Notes under the pieces: generated by a model
What the model was told of the DNA's origin: nothing
Databases searched by the model: none
Seen by the model: the letters and a program-made list of their open reading frames with translations, nothing else
Translations under genes and position numbers: made by a program
Source: GWB1-39-12 sp964435575
GTDB taxonomy: Bacteria; Patescibacteriota; Microgenomatia; UBA8517
Assembly (NCBI GenBank): GCA_964435575.1
Contig: CAYSZS010000016.1
Location: forward strand, 1-28,512
DNA length: 28,512 bases
Direction: 5' to 3'
Shown here: positions 7,120 to 14,884 of the stretch, piece after piece
Position numbering within the stretch: the first letter of the stretch is position 1
Layout: each line of letters begins with the position of its first letter

Positions 7120-8469
7120 ATGGGTTTAATTCAAGGGGGCGATATAGTAAAACTAGAAGAGACTCAAGAAACCCTTTCTGAAAGGATATACCGATATATA
7201 CCACCCGAAGAGGAATTGCGAAAGTATGATTCACCATCGTCAGACGATCTTAAAGAACAATCAGAATTTCTTGAGAGATTTCCTGCAGCAAAATTGGTAT
7301 TTAGATATTCACATCAATTAGGTAAGCCAATTTTTGTTCCTCCACAACACCCCTTGAATAAAAAAGGAGTCTCGGTTCCATATGATGATTACGGACAGCG
7401 TGTATTTGAGGGATTAAGTCTTGAACCTATAGTGGAAAATGATGTAAATGGCCAACCCAGAATAGTAGGAGGTAATCTCATACTCTTTGGACCAAGATTG
7501 ACAAGAGCTACAAGGTCGGTTGAAACTCATCACTTCAATCTTCCAATGTCTATGAACAATTTTGGCCAGGCAATTGTTGATTTAGGTAAAGTTTTGGGGT
7601 CACAACTTCTCTCATCGAACGGGAGACCTTCAAGAGCCTATGTCCGCCCCGCTATCTTCAGGGGAAATAGTAATGCAGGAGTCAATCCTCCAAAAGGCTT
7701 TCAGACTGAAATGGTAATAGAAGAGTGGAATTGGCCATTTTATCATCCAGAAGAAACATATACAGAAGGAGCAAATGTGGTTGCCTATCTTGATTTACAA
7801 AGACATGGGCGAATTTGGGCTAAAGAAGCCGCCAACTATCCACGTGGAACACTAATCGGTTATAGAAAAGAAATTATGCAGGAAAAATTGGGCATACCGA
7901 TTCACGAGTGTCTCTTTTTGGCCCCTTTTTGGCTAAATCCTGAAACAGGTAAAGTTGAGTTGGTTGACTTTAGCAGATTAGATACCTCAGATATGGTAAA
8001 GGCTAAAGGTGCAATATTTGCCGATGGGGCCGGAGAAGAAATTAGTACTGTGAGAGGAAATTTAATGATTTATCCCCCAATGGAAGTCAATAGACTCGGA
8101 GGAACCACTCTTGATTATGCAGTTGCGTATATGGCGCCGAGAATGGGTGTGGAAACACAAGTCGGAACGTTCGGATTAACTGACTTTGAAAGTGGCGAGA
8201 CATCACTATTGATGCTTGGAAATGCAGCAAAGATTGTTGCGGTGAAAAGATTAATAATTGCAAATTCAGCTTGTGAAGTCGTCGCGGACTTAGAATTACC
8301 CATCGTAAAGGTTGCCAGACAATTTGTTTTGGGATTTGAGGATGAGGTAACAGGAAGAATTCCGCCTTCACATCCGAAGCTTTTGACGGGGATTGTCTTT
8401 GACGACAAAACCATAAAAGCGAGAGAAACTATATATAGTGCTTATCCAGGATGGGTTAATAATCGATGA
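7120..8469 (+). CDS. Fold-type-IV PLP enzyme, branched-chain-aminotransferase-like
   Basis: The 449-residue protein aligns by eye with class IV (IlvE-type) aminotransferases over its central part. YGQRVFEGLS (91-100) matches YGTGVFEG; FGPRLTRATRSVETHHFNLP matches the substrate-binding FRLKEHxxRL region; AYVRPAIFRG matches AYIRPLIF. AKEAANY (234-240) carries the likely PLP lysine K235 and Y240, and DGAGEEIS the PLP-ring glutamate E306. The usual GTAAEI phosphate loop reads GNAAKI (367-372), losing the threonine. About 60 extra N-terminal residues and insertions make it longer than IlvE (about 310). Substrate unknown; it could be a transaminase, a lyase or a divergent biosynthetic enzyme. It stands near the attenuated operon at 9413-13243 but on the other strand. 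Confidence 0.7.
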   Translation: MGLIQGGDIVKLEETQETLSERIYRYIPPEEELRKYDSPSSDDLKEQSEFLERFPAAKLVFRYSHQLGKPIFVPPQHPLNKKGVSVPYDDYGQRVFEGLSLEPIVENDVNGQPRIVGGNLILFGPRLTRATRSVETHHFNLPMSMNNFGQAIVDLGKVLGSQLLSSNGRPSRAYVRPAIFRGNSNAGVNPPKGFQTEMVIEEWNWPFYHPEETYTEGANVVAYLDLQRHGRIWAKEAANYPRGTLIGYRKEIMQEKLGIPIHECLFLAPFWLNPETGKVELVDFSRLDTSDMVKAKGAIFADGAGEEISTVRGNLMIYPPMEVNRLGGTTLDYAVAYMAPRMGVETQVGTFGLTDFESGETSLLMLGNAAKIVAVKRLIIANSACEVVADLELPIVKVARQFVLGFEDEVTGRIPPSHPKLLTGIVFDDKTIKARETIYSAYPGWVNNR

Positions 8470-8520
8470 AGATGCTAGCACCCGGACCCCACCCGTCGGG
8501 TGATCACCCACATGAAGTTT

Positions 8521-9027
8521 TTAGTGTCTGTTAAGCGCTGTGGTAATATTTTCTCTGGCACTGTCAGGTGATGTTTTGGTTACCAGAGCAACTTCCTCAA
8601 TAATCATATTTATTGCTTTTTTGAGAAGATCTTTTTTGGATTTTTTAAAATCAACTCCTTTTTTTAGACTTTCTTTCCAAAATTTTCTGATTACGTATGC
8701 AGCGTCACTTATATTATTCAAGCTTAAAATGGCGGATGCATCGTCAAGATCTAATTCTTTGTTTTTTCTCAACTTGACAGATAAATAAAAGAGAAGTTCT
8801 TTTATTTCTTTTTTTGACGCGGGTATCCTGAGGTCGGTATTTAAAATACTGCTTTCGGGAATAGAACATACGAGCGTACTATTGTAAACATTTTTGAAAT
8901 ATGGTTTGTAGTGGATTATTCTTTCTTCCTTATCTTGCAGTTTTTCTTTTAATATTTTATATACTATATAAACAACTCCCCCGTCTATTAGTTTTGTGCC
9001 GACTTCAGTCGTGTTTGATGGTTTCAT
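8521..9027 (-). CDS. CarD/CdnL-like RNA polymerase-binding protein (probable)
   Basis: A 168-residue protein. The N-terminal part (VGTKLIDGGVVYIVYKILKEKL, then HYKPYF and LVCSIPESSILNTDLRIPASKKEIKELLFYL) follows the pattern of the CarD polymerase-interacting domain: a short beta barrel ending in VPxxNAxxxGLRxxISxxE. The remainder is helical, as in CarD's DNA-binding part. Such proteins stabilise the open promoter complex. The sequence is diverged, so this is a probable call. It converges with the aminotransferase-like gene; a GC-rich spacer with CACCCG/CGGGTG lies between the stops and may act as terminator. Confidence 0.6.
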   Translation of the reverse strand: MKPSNTTEVGTKLIDGGVVYIVYKILKEKLQDKEERIIHYKPYFKNVYNSTLVCSIPESSILNTDLRIPASKKEIKELLFYLSVKLRKNKELDLDDASAILSLNNISDAAYVIRKFWKESLKKGVDFKKSKKDLLKKAINMIIEEVALVTKTSPDSARENITTALNRH

Positions 9028-9088
9028 AATAATTTCTCTAATAATAGCTTTAACAAATTGCTGAAGATTAAGAAGAAGAAATTTTTTG

Positions 9089-9116
9089 TTGACGGCTATC
9101 TAAGTGACAGTATAGC
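9089..9116 (+). promoter_or_regulatory. Plus-strand promoter of a tRNA-like RNA
   Basis: TTGACG (9089-9094), 16 nt, TATAGC (9111-9116), pointing into the tRNA-like sequence and away from the CarD-like gene. No protein gene lies downstream on this strand, so any product would be RNA. Confidence 0.5.
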
Positions 9117-9122
9117 ACATTT

Positions 9123-9254
9123 TTCGGTTGGATGCTCATGTCTAAATTGTTAGGTGCCTGACATACTATCAGGAGGTTGGGCCCAGCACCATTCAGTGCT
9201 GGATTAGTCCCGTACCGCGTGGTTCTGGGAGGTTCGAGACCTCGGGTCCACAGA
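9123..9254 (+). other. tRNA-like structured sequence with an internal hairpin insertion
   Basis: This is the only structure seen in the 385-bp gap 9028-9412. It echoes tRNA-Ala: TAAATTGTTAG-GTG like its D arm, then CCTGA-CATACTA-TCAGG (a perfect 5-bp stem with 7-nt loop), then AGGTT. About 45 nt with a strong hairpin (CCAGCAC-N6-GTGCTGG inside GGG/CCC) follow. A T-arm-like GAGG-TTCGAGA-CCTC and GGGTCCA come next. The loop lacks the universal U33, and no 5' acceptor strand pairs with the 3' end, so a normal tRNA is unlikely. It may be a decayed tRNA, a tRNA invaded by a hairpin, or a small RNA. The rest of the gap to 9412 holds nothing I recognise. Confidence 0.45.
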
Positions 9255-9412
9255 ATACGGCTAATTAAGTGAGAGTAAGAAGGTTTTTAAAATATTGTAC
9301 TACTGCTCTAAACTTTTTTAATAGTCACCCAATCGTTATCGGTGTTGTATACCTTTCCTTGTTACGGTTCATACGAGCCTGTCGGTTACATGATATCTTT
9401 GATTTTTTTAAA

Positions 9413-10561
9413 TCAGAAATTGTAATTCACTGCCATCTCAATTATTTTTTGACATAGTAGAATTCTCTTCCAAAGGAAATCTTTAATAATGTACTCATTC
9501 CTCGTATGTGCTTCAGCACCACACGCCCCAAGTCCGTCAATCACTGCCATACCCCTGTCTGCCATGAAGTTTCCATCGGATCCGCCACCTCTTTTTTCTA
9601 AAATAATAGGAAACTCCATATCGTTGGCTAGTTTCTTAATTTCTTTAAGCAAAATTAACCCATTTTTCGCTGGAACCATGGGTGGTAAATATGCTGTTTC
9701 TTCTAAGTTTGCTTTACTTCCTTTTATGCGAGATTTACTTGTTATATGTTTTAATAGGCTCCTTATTCTGTTAAGTTCTTTTAAATAAGTGAATCTACAG
9801 TCTATTTCGATAGTGCACTTATCTGCAATTATATTTGGCCTTAAACCACCGTCTATTTTGCCGATGTTTACACTCGTATCTTTATAAAGAGAGCTTAATA
9901 TTCTTATTTCTAAAATCTTATAAGCCATTTCTTCAATTGCGTTCGGGTATTTATTAACAAAATAACCAGCATGTCCTGCCTTACCCTTAACAGTTAAGCG
10001 AAATTGACATACACCTTTTCTTTGGTAACAAATTTCGTTATTTAAACCTCCGCCCTCAAAAACCAACCCTATTTTATGGTTTTTATATATTTTCCCAAGT
10101 TCGCTTGAAAATTCTTTAGACCCATCTTCCTCGTCCGGTGTAAATACTAAGGTGCAGTGGGGAACGGTTTTGGTTTTTTTATAGTATTCTAATAAACCAA
10201 AAAGAAGTACAACTATTCCTCCTTTCATGTCGTTTATTCCTGGACCGTAGAATTTTACATCTTTTTCTGAAAAATTTGAGTAATGATTCTTATGGACAGT
10301 ATCTAAGTGCCCAGAAAGTAAGAGATTGGGTTTGCGTGTACTACCCATATTACAAATCATTGAATTGCCTTTATTACTCTTATTGCTAGATTTTAATATT
10401 TTTATGTGGACTTTATTTTCAGGAAAGTTGTTTATTAAAAAATCTTTAACAATCGCGCCGCATTTGTTCACTCCTACGCTATCGAATGTATAGCTTGAGA
10501 CGTTTACAAGCTCTTTCAGTAGGCTAGTGGAAGCGTGTTTTATTTCTTTTTTAATTTTCAT
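9413..10561 (-). CDS. M20 family metallopeptidase (carboxypeptidase G2/ArgE-like)
   Basis: A zinc-dependent exopeptidase or amidohydrolase, 382 residues. All expected metal and catalytic residues are visible: H85 and D87 in SGHLDTV, D111 in GPGINDMKGG, the E144-E145 pair in TPDEEDGS, a later zinc ligand region (LVFEGGG) and the C-terminal histidine in AEAHTRNEY. The dimerisation domain starts near VKGKAGHAG. No signal peptide, so cytoplasmic. Its ATG overlaps the stop of the glycosyltransferase gene by 4 nt, so it is the third gene of the attenuated operon. Substrate unknown; N-acyl amino acid or peptide-bond hydrolysis fits the family. Confidence 0.85.
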   Translation of the reverse strand: MKIKKEIKHASTSLLKELVNVSSYTFDSVGVNKCGAIVKDFLINNFPENKVHIKILKSSNKSNKGNSMICNMGSTRKPNLLLSGHLDTVHKNHYSNFSEKDVKFYGPGINDMKGGIVVLLFGLLEYYKKTKTVPHCTLVFTPDEEDGSKEFSSELGKIYKNHKIGLVFEGGGLNNEICYQRKGVCQFRLTVKGKAGHAGYFVNKYPNAIEEMAYKILEIRILSSLYKDTSVNIGKIDGGLRPNIIADKCTIEIDCRFTYLKELNRIRSLLKHITSKSRIKGSKANLEETAYLPPMVPAKNGLILLKEIKKLANDMEFPIILEKRGGGSDGNFMADRGMAVIDGLGACGAEAHTRNEYIIKDFLWKRILLCQKIIEMAVNYNF

Positions 10562-11742
10562 ATATTCAGTAAAGAATTTTCCAAAACCGTTCTTATTTTT
10601 GTTTGGATAGGTCCTTTCGAGAAGTTTTTTCTTACACTAGTTTTGGCATTTTTTCTAATTCTTAACCTTAATTCTTCATCCTCAAGTAAAGTTTTTACAG
10701 CTTTACCAAGGTGGACAGAATTTTTACAGTCGATTTTTATACCCGTTCTGCCGTCTTCCAGAATTTCAGATATTCCTCCATAGTTTGGAACAATCACAAC
10801 CCCACAGCTAGCCATTCCTTCTATAACAGTTATACCAAAATGCTCATTTTTCTGGGAGGGTACGACAACGACACTTGCGGATTTCAGTATATCAACTTTT
10901 TCTTGTTCTGAGATAAAACCCTTGACTGATACGTTTTTACCTTTAGCTTCTATTAATAGAGCAAGAGCACCGTCACCGATAAAAATAGTTTGAGCTAAAT
11001 CAGAATACCATGCGCTTGCTTCAGCTAACACTTGTGGTCCTTTGGACTCTATCATTGATCCAACATATACCACTGACTTCTGTTGCTCTTCAGATTCGAT
11101 AATATTCATTTCGCCCGAAAGTCTATCGAAATTATCATCAAGATGCGGAGGGATCACTACAACTTTATTTTCAGGATAATTGATATGGGGTAAAACCAAA
11201 CTATTTCGAACATACTGAGAAGCAGTTATAAGAAAGTTTGCCTTCTCAAGGGAAGCCAAAATTCTATTCCATAGAGTTGGGTCACGGTTCTCATTATCAA
11301 TATATCCATCCATACATGTTCCGTGCACATAAACTACATATGGGGTTTTCGATTTCTTAGCGGACTCGGCTGCGGCAACTGTAGATAAATTAGCATGGTG
11401 AAGGATCATTATTTCTGGTTTATACGTTGTTACCACCTTTTCTACTACTTGCCGATAATCATTGATATATTCTTCGGCTTCGACGGCGGAAAGCTTATTG
11501 GCTTCAATTTGGGAATGACAAGTAGGAAGAAATTCGTGAACAGGTATAGGTTTTCCTCCTAAATTAACTTGATGGAAATTATAAGGAGCGTTGATAATCT
11601 GTTTTGGCAATTCAGACGACACAATATGGGCGGATGCGTTTAAACTTTCGTGAATAGTATCAACATGTTGAGCAAAGGTGAGACCGCTTCCCCTGCCGCG
11701 ATTTAGAGAAACGATCAAAGCATTTTCAATTTTTTTTACCAT
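10558..11742 (-). CDS. GT4 family glycosyltransferase
   Basis: A 394-residue GT-B glycosyltransferase. The N-terminal domain contains a GRGSGLTFAQHV donor/acceptor loop; EIMILHHANLSTVAAAESAKKSKTPYVVYVHG is the typical helix-strand before the inter-domain part. The C-terminal domain has SVVYVGSMIESKGPQVL, IFIGDGAL and the EX7E motif in EHFGITVIEGMASCGVVIVPNYGG. Retaining transfer from a nucleotide-sugar is expected; donor and acceptor cannot be read. It is the middle gene of the operon: 22 nt after the ATP-grasp-like gene and overlapping the M20 gene. The combination recalls BshA/MshA-type thiol pathways in outline only. Confidence 0.88.
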   Translation of the reverse strand: MVKKIENALIVSLNRGRGSGLTFAQHVDTIHESLNASAHIVSSELPKQIINAPYNFHQVNLGGKPIPVHEFLPTCHSQIEANKLSAVEAEEYINDYRQVVEKVVTTYKPEIMILHHANLSTVAAAESAKKSKTPYVVYVHGTCMDGYIDNENRDPTLWNRILASLEKANFLITASQYVRNSLVLPHINYPENKVVVIPPHLDDNFDRLSGEMNIIESEEQQKSVVYVGSMIESKGPQVLAEASAWYSDLAQTIFIGDGALALLIEAKGKNVSVKGFISEQEKVDILKSASVVVVPSQKNEHFGITVIEGMASCGVVIVPNYGGISEILEDGRTGIKIDCKNSVHLGKAVKTLLEDEELRLRIRKNAKTSVRKNFSKGPIQTKIRTVLENSLLNI

Positions 11743-11764
11743 AATTATATATATGTATCAAATT

Positions 11765-13243
11765 CTAAATTTGAGGCACGACCAAAAGTGGAGAAAATTT
11801 AGCTCCTTGGGTGACGTTTTTTAGAATTCGGGGATCATCTTCTTGAAGCCCTTCTATTACATTAAACCTACCAAAACCTGTTTTTGTAGGCTTTCCGCCA
11901 ACGTAATATTCGGTATAATCAGAACTTCCATTGATAAAATGGATACTTCCATTATCTTTTAGAGCGAAAGGTCTTTTAGGTGTTGCTACCATCCCTTCGA
12001 TTTCTAAAGCAGAACGATCAAAAGCTTTTTCAACTTCCGCAACCAACTGATCTACAGTTTGAATTCCATTTCCGCCAACACGTAAGATATCATAGCCAGA
12101 ACCGCCAATATTCTGCTTCATATATACTTGCTGACCATGTTTATTTAAAAAGTCTTTCCAAAATAATTCTGTTCCATCGGGAGTAATAACAGTTGGGGAA
12201 TATGTAGGGTGTATTACATCTTTCCAACCAAGCGCTTTATTGATTGCAACATTTTCTTCTTCTGTCAGTCTTGAGTCTTTTGTTCTTGCTGCCCTTGAAA
12301 GAATACCCATTGCTGTTTTGGCGCCAAACAAAACTTCACTAGGTTTTCCTACAATTGGGAGACCTCTAAGGTTATCCACAAAACCATTTAAACCACTTTC
12401 ACTGAGTTTATGAGAGGTATCAAATGCTCTGTAAATTGCGTCATATTGGTAGAGTTGCACACCAGAAGCATTGTGTTGATTGATAAAATCCACATTCAGT
12501 CCTTTTCCTCGAAGATATGTTGCAAGGATAGGCATTTCGCTGTCTTTAGCTATATGGTTACCTTCTTCCAAATAGACTAATGCGACATCTTTGATACCAT
12601 CTCTACCATATATTATTGCTACGCGTTGCATTTCTTCAATAAGGTTATCCCATACGAGAGGAATATCTGGGAGATTTGTTCCACTCCACCTCCGTATAGC
12701 AGGTAAGACAACCTCATTAAAGGCTAAGGCTAAACCATACTGGTAAGCCCCACCATCAGGGGAATTTGAATTCTCTTCAATGATTTGTCTTTCGTCTGTC
12801 GGACCTAAAAGTAAATTATATTTACCTCCTAGTCTGTCGATTCGTCTAAACATCCTCCTATCCAGCCCATTTGCGGTTCTTTCTTCCAAGTCTTCTAAGA
12901 CTAATCTTTGTTCGAAGGGATTAAATCCGCTGAGAATAATCGATGACTCATAAGTCAGTGGACTTCTTAGAATTTTCCAAATAGCCCTGTCAATAAGGTA
13001 ATCTTGTTGTGTATATTGTTCTTGTCTTTCATCGCTAATCACCATTGGAATTAAACTGTAAGGAAAAATAGGAGTAGCGGTATTAGTAAATCGATAACTG
13101 GTTCTTTCTAGAATTTCATCAGCTTGCCCTGTCAGAGCTTGCATTTCCTGTATATTTTCTTCCACTGCATGGACTAATACTTCCTGTAAATTTCTTTCTC
13201 GTTGTTCGAAATCTAAATTTAATGGTTCACTATCTTTTATCAT
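11765..13243 (-). CDS. Unknown protein, possibly an ATP-grasp ligase; first gene of the attenuated operon
   Basis: About 492 residues from ATG 13243 (the frame opens at TTG 13252). I do not recognise it with confidence. The C-terminal half has a layout seen in (circularly permuted) ATP-grasp enzymes: VALVYLEEGNHIAKDSEMPILATYLRGKGLNVDFI, then YDAIYRAFDTS, LPIVGKPSEVLFGAKTAMGIL, and a VYMKQNIGGSGYDILRVGG stretch like the nucleotide-binding lysine and glycine loop. The N-terminal half is helical. ATP-dependent carboxylate-amine ligation would fit with a downstream glycosyltransferase and M20 amidohydrolase. It is preceded by a leader peptide and terminator, so expression is probably attenuated. 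No signal peptide. Confidence 0.45.
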   Translation of the reverse strand: MIKDSEPLNLDFEQRERNLQEVLVHAVEENIQEMQALTGQADEILERTSYRFTNTATPIFPYSLIPMVISDERQEQYTQQDYLIDRAIWKILRSPLTYESSIILSGFNPFEQRLVLEDLEERTANGLDRRMFRRIDRLGGKYNLLLGPTDERQIIEENSNSPDGGAYQYGLALAFNEVVLPAIRRWSGTNLPDIPLVWDNLIEEMQRVAIIYGRDGIKDVALVYLEEGNHIAKDSEMPILATYLRGKGLNVDFINQHNASGVQLYQYDAIYRAFDTSHKLSESGLNGFVDNLRGLPIVGKPSEVLFGAKTAMGILSRAARTKDSRLTEEENVAINKALGWKDVIHPTYSPTVITPDGTELFWKDFLNKHGQQVYMKQNIGGSGYDILRVGGNGIQTVDQLVAEVEKAFDRSALEIEGMVATPKRPFALKDNGSIHFINGSSDYTEYYVGGKPTKTGFGRFNVIEGLQEDDPRILKNVTQGAKFSPLLVVPQI

Positions 13244-13254
13244 TTTACCCAACT

Positions 13255-13379
13255 AAAAAACCTCTCGTGGTGAGAGGTTGTTCTAATTTTTATTTTTTAG
13301 TTCTTAATTTTTGTTTAATTCCCTCACCACGTTGACTAGTCCTCAATAAAGAGGACAAAGTTAACAATGGTGAGAGAAT
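13255..13379 (-). promoter_or_regulatory. Attenuator: competing hairpins ending in an intrinsic terminator
   Basis: Four complementary segments on the minus-strand RNA. Segment 1 is UCUCUCACCA (13379-13370 region), 2 is CGUGGUGAGGGA (13331-13320), 3 is CCUCUCACCACG (13277-13266) and 4 is GAGAGG (13266-13261), followed by six U (13260-13255). Segment 1:2 pairs over 10 bp with one GU. Segment 2:3 pairs over 11 bp with one GU. Segment 3:4, extended by AA/UU, is an 8-bp terminator stem directly before the U run. A further 6-bp hairpin GUCCUC/GAGGAC sits in the 1:2 loop. Because 2 can pair with 1 or 3, termination and readthrough are mutually exclusive. The leader peptide overlaps segment 1, and its stop lies just before segment 2. 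Confidence 0.82.
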
Positions 13380-13389
13380 AATTTCTCAT
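13336..13389 (-). CDS. 17-residue leader peptide of the attenuator
   Basis: ATG (13389-13387) to TAG (13338-13336) encodes MRNYSLTIVNFVLFIED. The start lies about 5 nt after the predicted transcription start, like the short-leader genes elsewhere in the window. A ribosome finishing at TAG would cover segment 2 of the attenuator and allow the terminator to form. A ribosome stalled earlier would free segment 2 to form the antiterminator. The peptide is rich in Val, Ile, Leu and Phe, but no single codon is repeated in a run, so the sensed signal is not obvious. Confidence 0.65.
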   Translation of the reverse strand: MRNYSLTIVNFVLFIED

Positions 13390-13400
13390 GAATTTGTGAT

Positions 13401-13430
13401 ATTTTATTTAATTACGCTTGACTTTGTCAA
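13401..13430 (-). promoter_or_regulatory. Promoter of the leader peptide and operon
   Basis: Consensus TTGACA (13430-13425), 18 nt, TAAAAT (13406-13401), in and just after the last codons of the M20 dipeptidase gene. Predicted start near 13394, 5 nt before the leader ATG. Confidence 0.7.
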
Positions 13431-14823
13431 GACTCAAATAAAAATCTTCCATTACCTCAATTCCTTTAAAGTAATTTGATAGACTGAAGTGCTCGTTGGG
13501 GCCGTGAATTTTTGCTCCCGGTAAAGCAAAGCCAACCATTATTACCGGAACTTTGAGTTCCTTTGCCATAATCGGAACAAATCCGATTGAACCGCTAACT
13601 CTTTTAAATATTGGATCTTTTCCATATACCTTTCTTAGACTAGCCTTCATTAAATCAAAAACCGGATGGTTTGTTGGCGCGAGGTAAGGCAGACAATCGG
13701 CGTGTCTTATGACTTCAAGCTTTACCCATTTTGGAATTAAAGTCTTAACATATTTTTCAAAGGCAGAATAAATCTTGTCATTGTCTTGGTCTGGAACGAG
13801 TCTCATACTTATTTTTGCGGATGCTTTAGCAGGAATGATTGTTTTACTCCCCTCACCCTGGTAGCCACCCCAGATGCCGTTTACGTCGAGAGTCGGTTGT
13901 GCCCACTTTCTCTGACCCAATGTATACTTTGCTTCTCCCCCGCCAATCCCAAAAAGTTCAGCGTCTTTTATCTCTTCCTCTTTTGATTTTTCAACCTTCT
14001 TAATCTCCTGCAATTCCTTTTTAGTCAATTTTCGAACCTCTTTATAAAAGCCCGGGATTAAAACGTGTCCCTTATCGTCTTTCATTTGATTGATTACTTT
14101 AGCAAGTAAAATTGCCGGATTTTCGGCAATTCCACCACATTCGCCTGAATGAAGATCGTGTTTTGCGGTTTGAAGAGAAATCTCTGTATATACCAGACCT
14201 CTTAAACCTATATCTATGCTGGGTTGGCCAATTCTCATTCCGGTGTCGGAAACCATTAAATAATTACACTTCAGAAGATTTTCAGAATATTTTGCAGCAA
14301 GTGAATCGATACTTGGGGAACCTATTTCTTCTTCACCCTCGATTATGAATTTAAAGTTAGGGAGTAATTTTGTAGCTTTATTCACTCCAGGAGTGTGATC
14401 CTTATTTTTGTTAGTAGATTGAATCACACTCCTGGAGTGGTTTAAATTTTCCAGCAATTTTCTTACAGCCATTATGTGAATCATGTGCTGGCCTTTGTTA
14501 TCGGCGCTTCCCCTAGCATAAATGTCGTCTCCTTTTATGGTTGGTTGGAAGGGCGGAGATTTCCACTCGTTTAGAGGATCGGGGGGTTGAACGTCATAGT
14601 GGCCATAAATTAGGATAGTAGGATAAGAGGGCTTAGTGATGAGTCGTGCGAAAACCGCGTCGTGTTTTTTGCCTTTTAGAATTTTGGTTTTAAAACCCAT
14701 TGATTTAAATAAATCCACGAGATATTTCCGTGCCTTTTCCATATCTTTCTTATGTTCCTTCTGGGTAGAAATGGAAGGGATTTTAAGTAGATCGATTAGG
14801 GGGTCTAAAAGTTTATGGTTCAT
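13408..14823 (-). CDS. M20 family dipeptidase (PepV/CNDP-like) with an inserted palindrome-encoded peptide
   Basis: Cytoplasmic metallopeptidase of 471 residues. Visible active-site elements: YGHYDVQP with H75 and D77, GSADNKG with bridging D108, EGEEEIGSP with the glutamate pair near 164-166, MVSDT, and the C-terminal histidine in GAKIHGPNEH. The lid/dimer domain runs from about RGLVYTEISLQ to KASAKISMRLVPD. Between RKLLENL and LPNFKFIIEGEEEIG, which are nearly adjacent in relatives, lies an extra segment of about 25 residues (127-152). Its core is encoded by a perfect 17-bp inverted repeat (14383-14439). The frame stays open through it. Length and motifs fit dipeptidases acting on a broad range of dipeptides. 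Confidence 0.9.
   Translation of the reverse strand: MNHKLLDPLIDLLKIPSISTQKEHKKDMEKARKYLVDLFKSMGFKTKILKGKKHDAVFARLITKPSYPTILIYGHYDVQPPDPLNEWKSPPFQPTIKGDDIYARGSADNKGQHMIHIMAVRKLLENLNHSRSVIQSTNKNKDHTPGVNKATKLLPNFKFIIEGEEEIGSPSIDSLAAKYSENLLKCNYLMVSDTGMRIGQPSIDIGLRGLVYTEISLQTAKHDLHSGECGGIAENPAILLAKVINQMKDDKGHVLIPGFYKEVRKLTKKELQEIKKVEKSKEEEIKDAELFGIGGGEAKYTLGQRKWAQPTLDVNGIWGGYQGEGSKTIIPAKASAKISMRLVPDQDNDKIYSAFEKYVKTLIPKWVKLEVIRHADCLPYLAPTNHPVFDLMKASLRKVYGKDPIFKRVSGSIGFVPIMAKELKVPVIMVGFALPGAKIHGPNEHFSLSNYFKGIEVMEDFYLSLDKVKRN
14383..14439. repeat. Perfect inverted repeat inside the dipeptidase coding sequence
   Basis: Arms CACTCCAGGAGTGTGAT (14383-14399) and its exact complement (14423-14439) flank a 23-nt loop. 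Each arm is itself an odd palindrome (CACTCC-A-GGAGTG). It encodes roughly residues 129-147 of the peptidase. The strong hairpin within a coding region, at a place where relatives have no residues, points to an inserted element. Confidence 0.88.
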
Positions 14824-14884
14824 CGTTCATTGTTAGTTAGTTTATCGCGATGAACGAAGTAACAAACTAACGAACTAACTAAGG
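14824..14884. repeat. Imperfect palindrome of TTAGTTAGTTT units (family 3)
   Basis: The short gap upstream of the dipeptidase is filled by GTTAGTTAGTTT...AAACTAACGAACTAAC, with a second pair CGTTCAT...ATGAACG. On the minus strand, GTTAGTTTGTTACTTCGTT resembles the sequence read inside the hydrolase gene at 17702-17740, which suggests a dispersed family. Confidence 0.65.

Noticed and set aside
9205..9220. T-box-like core GTACCGCG
   Set aside because: Only 8 of the 14 core bases match in a row, the expected antiterminator is not visible, and no gene follows on that strand.
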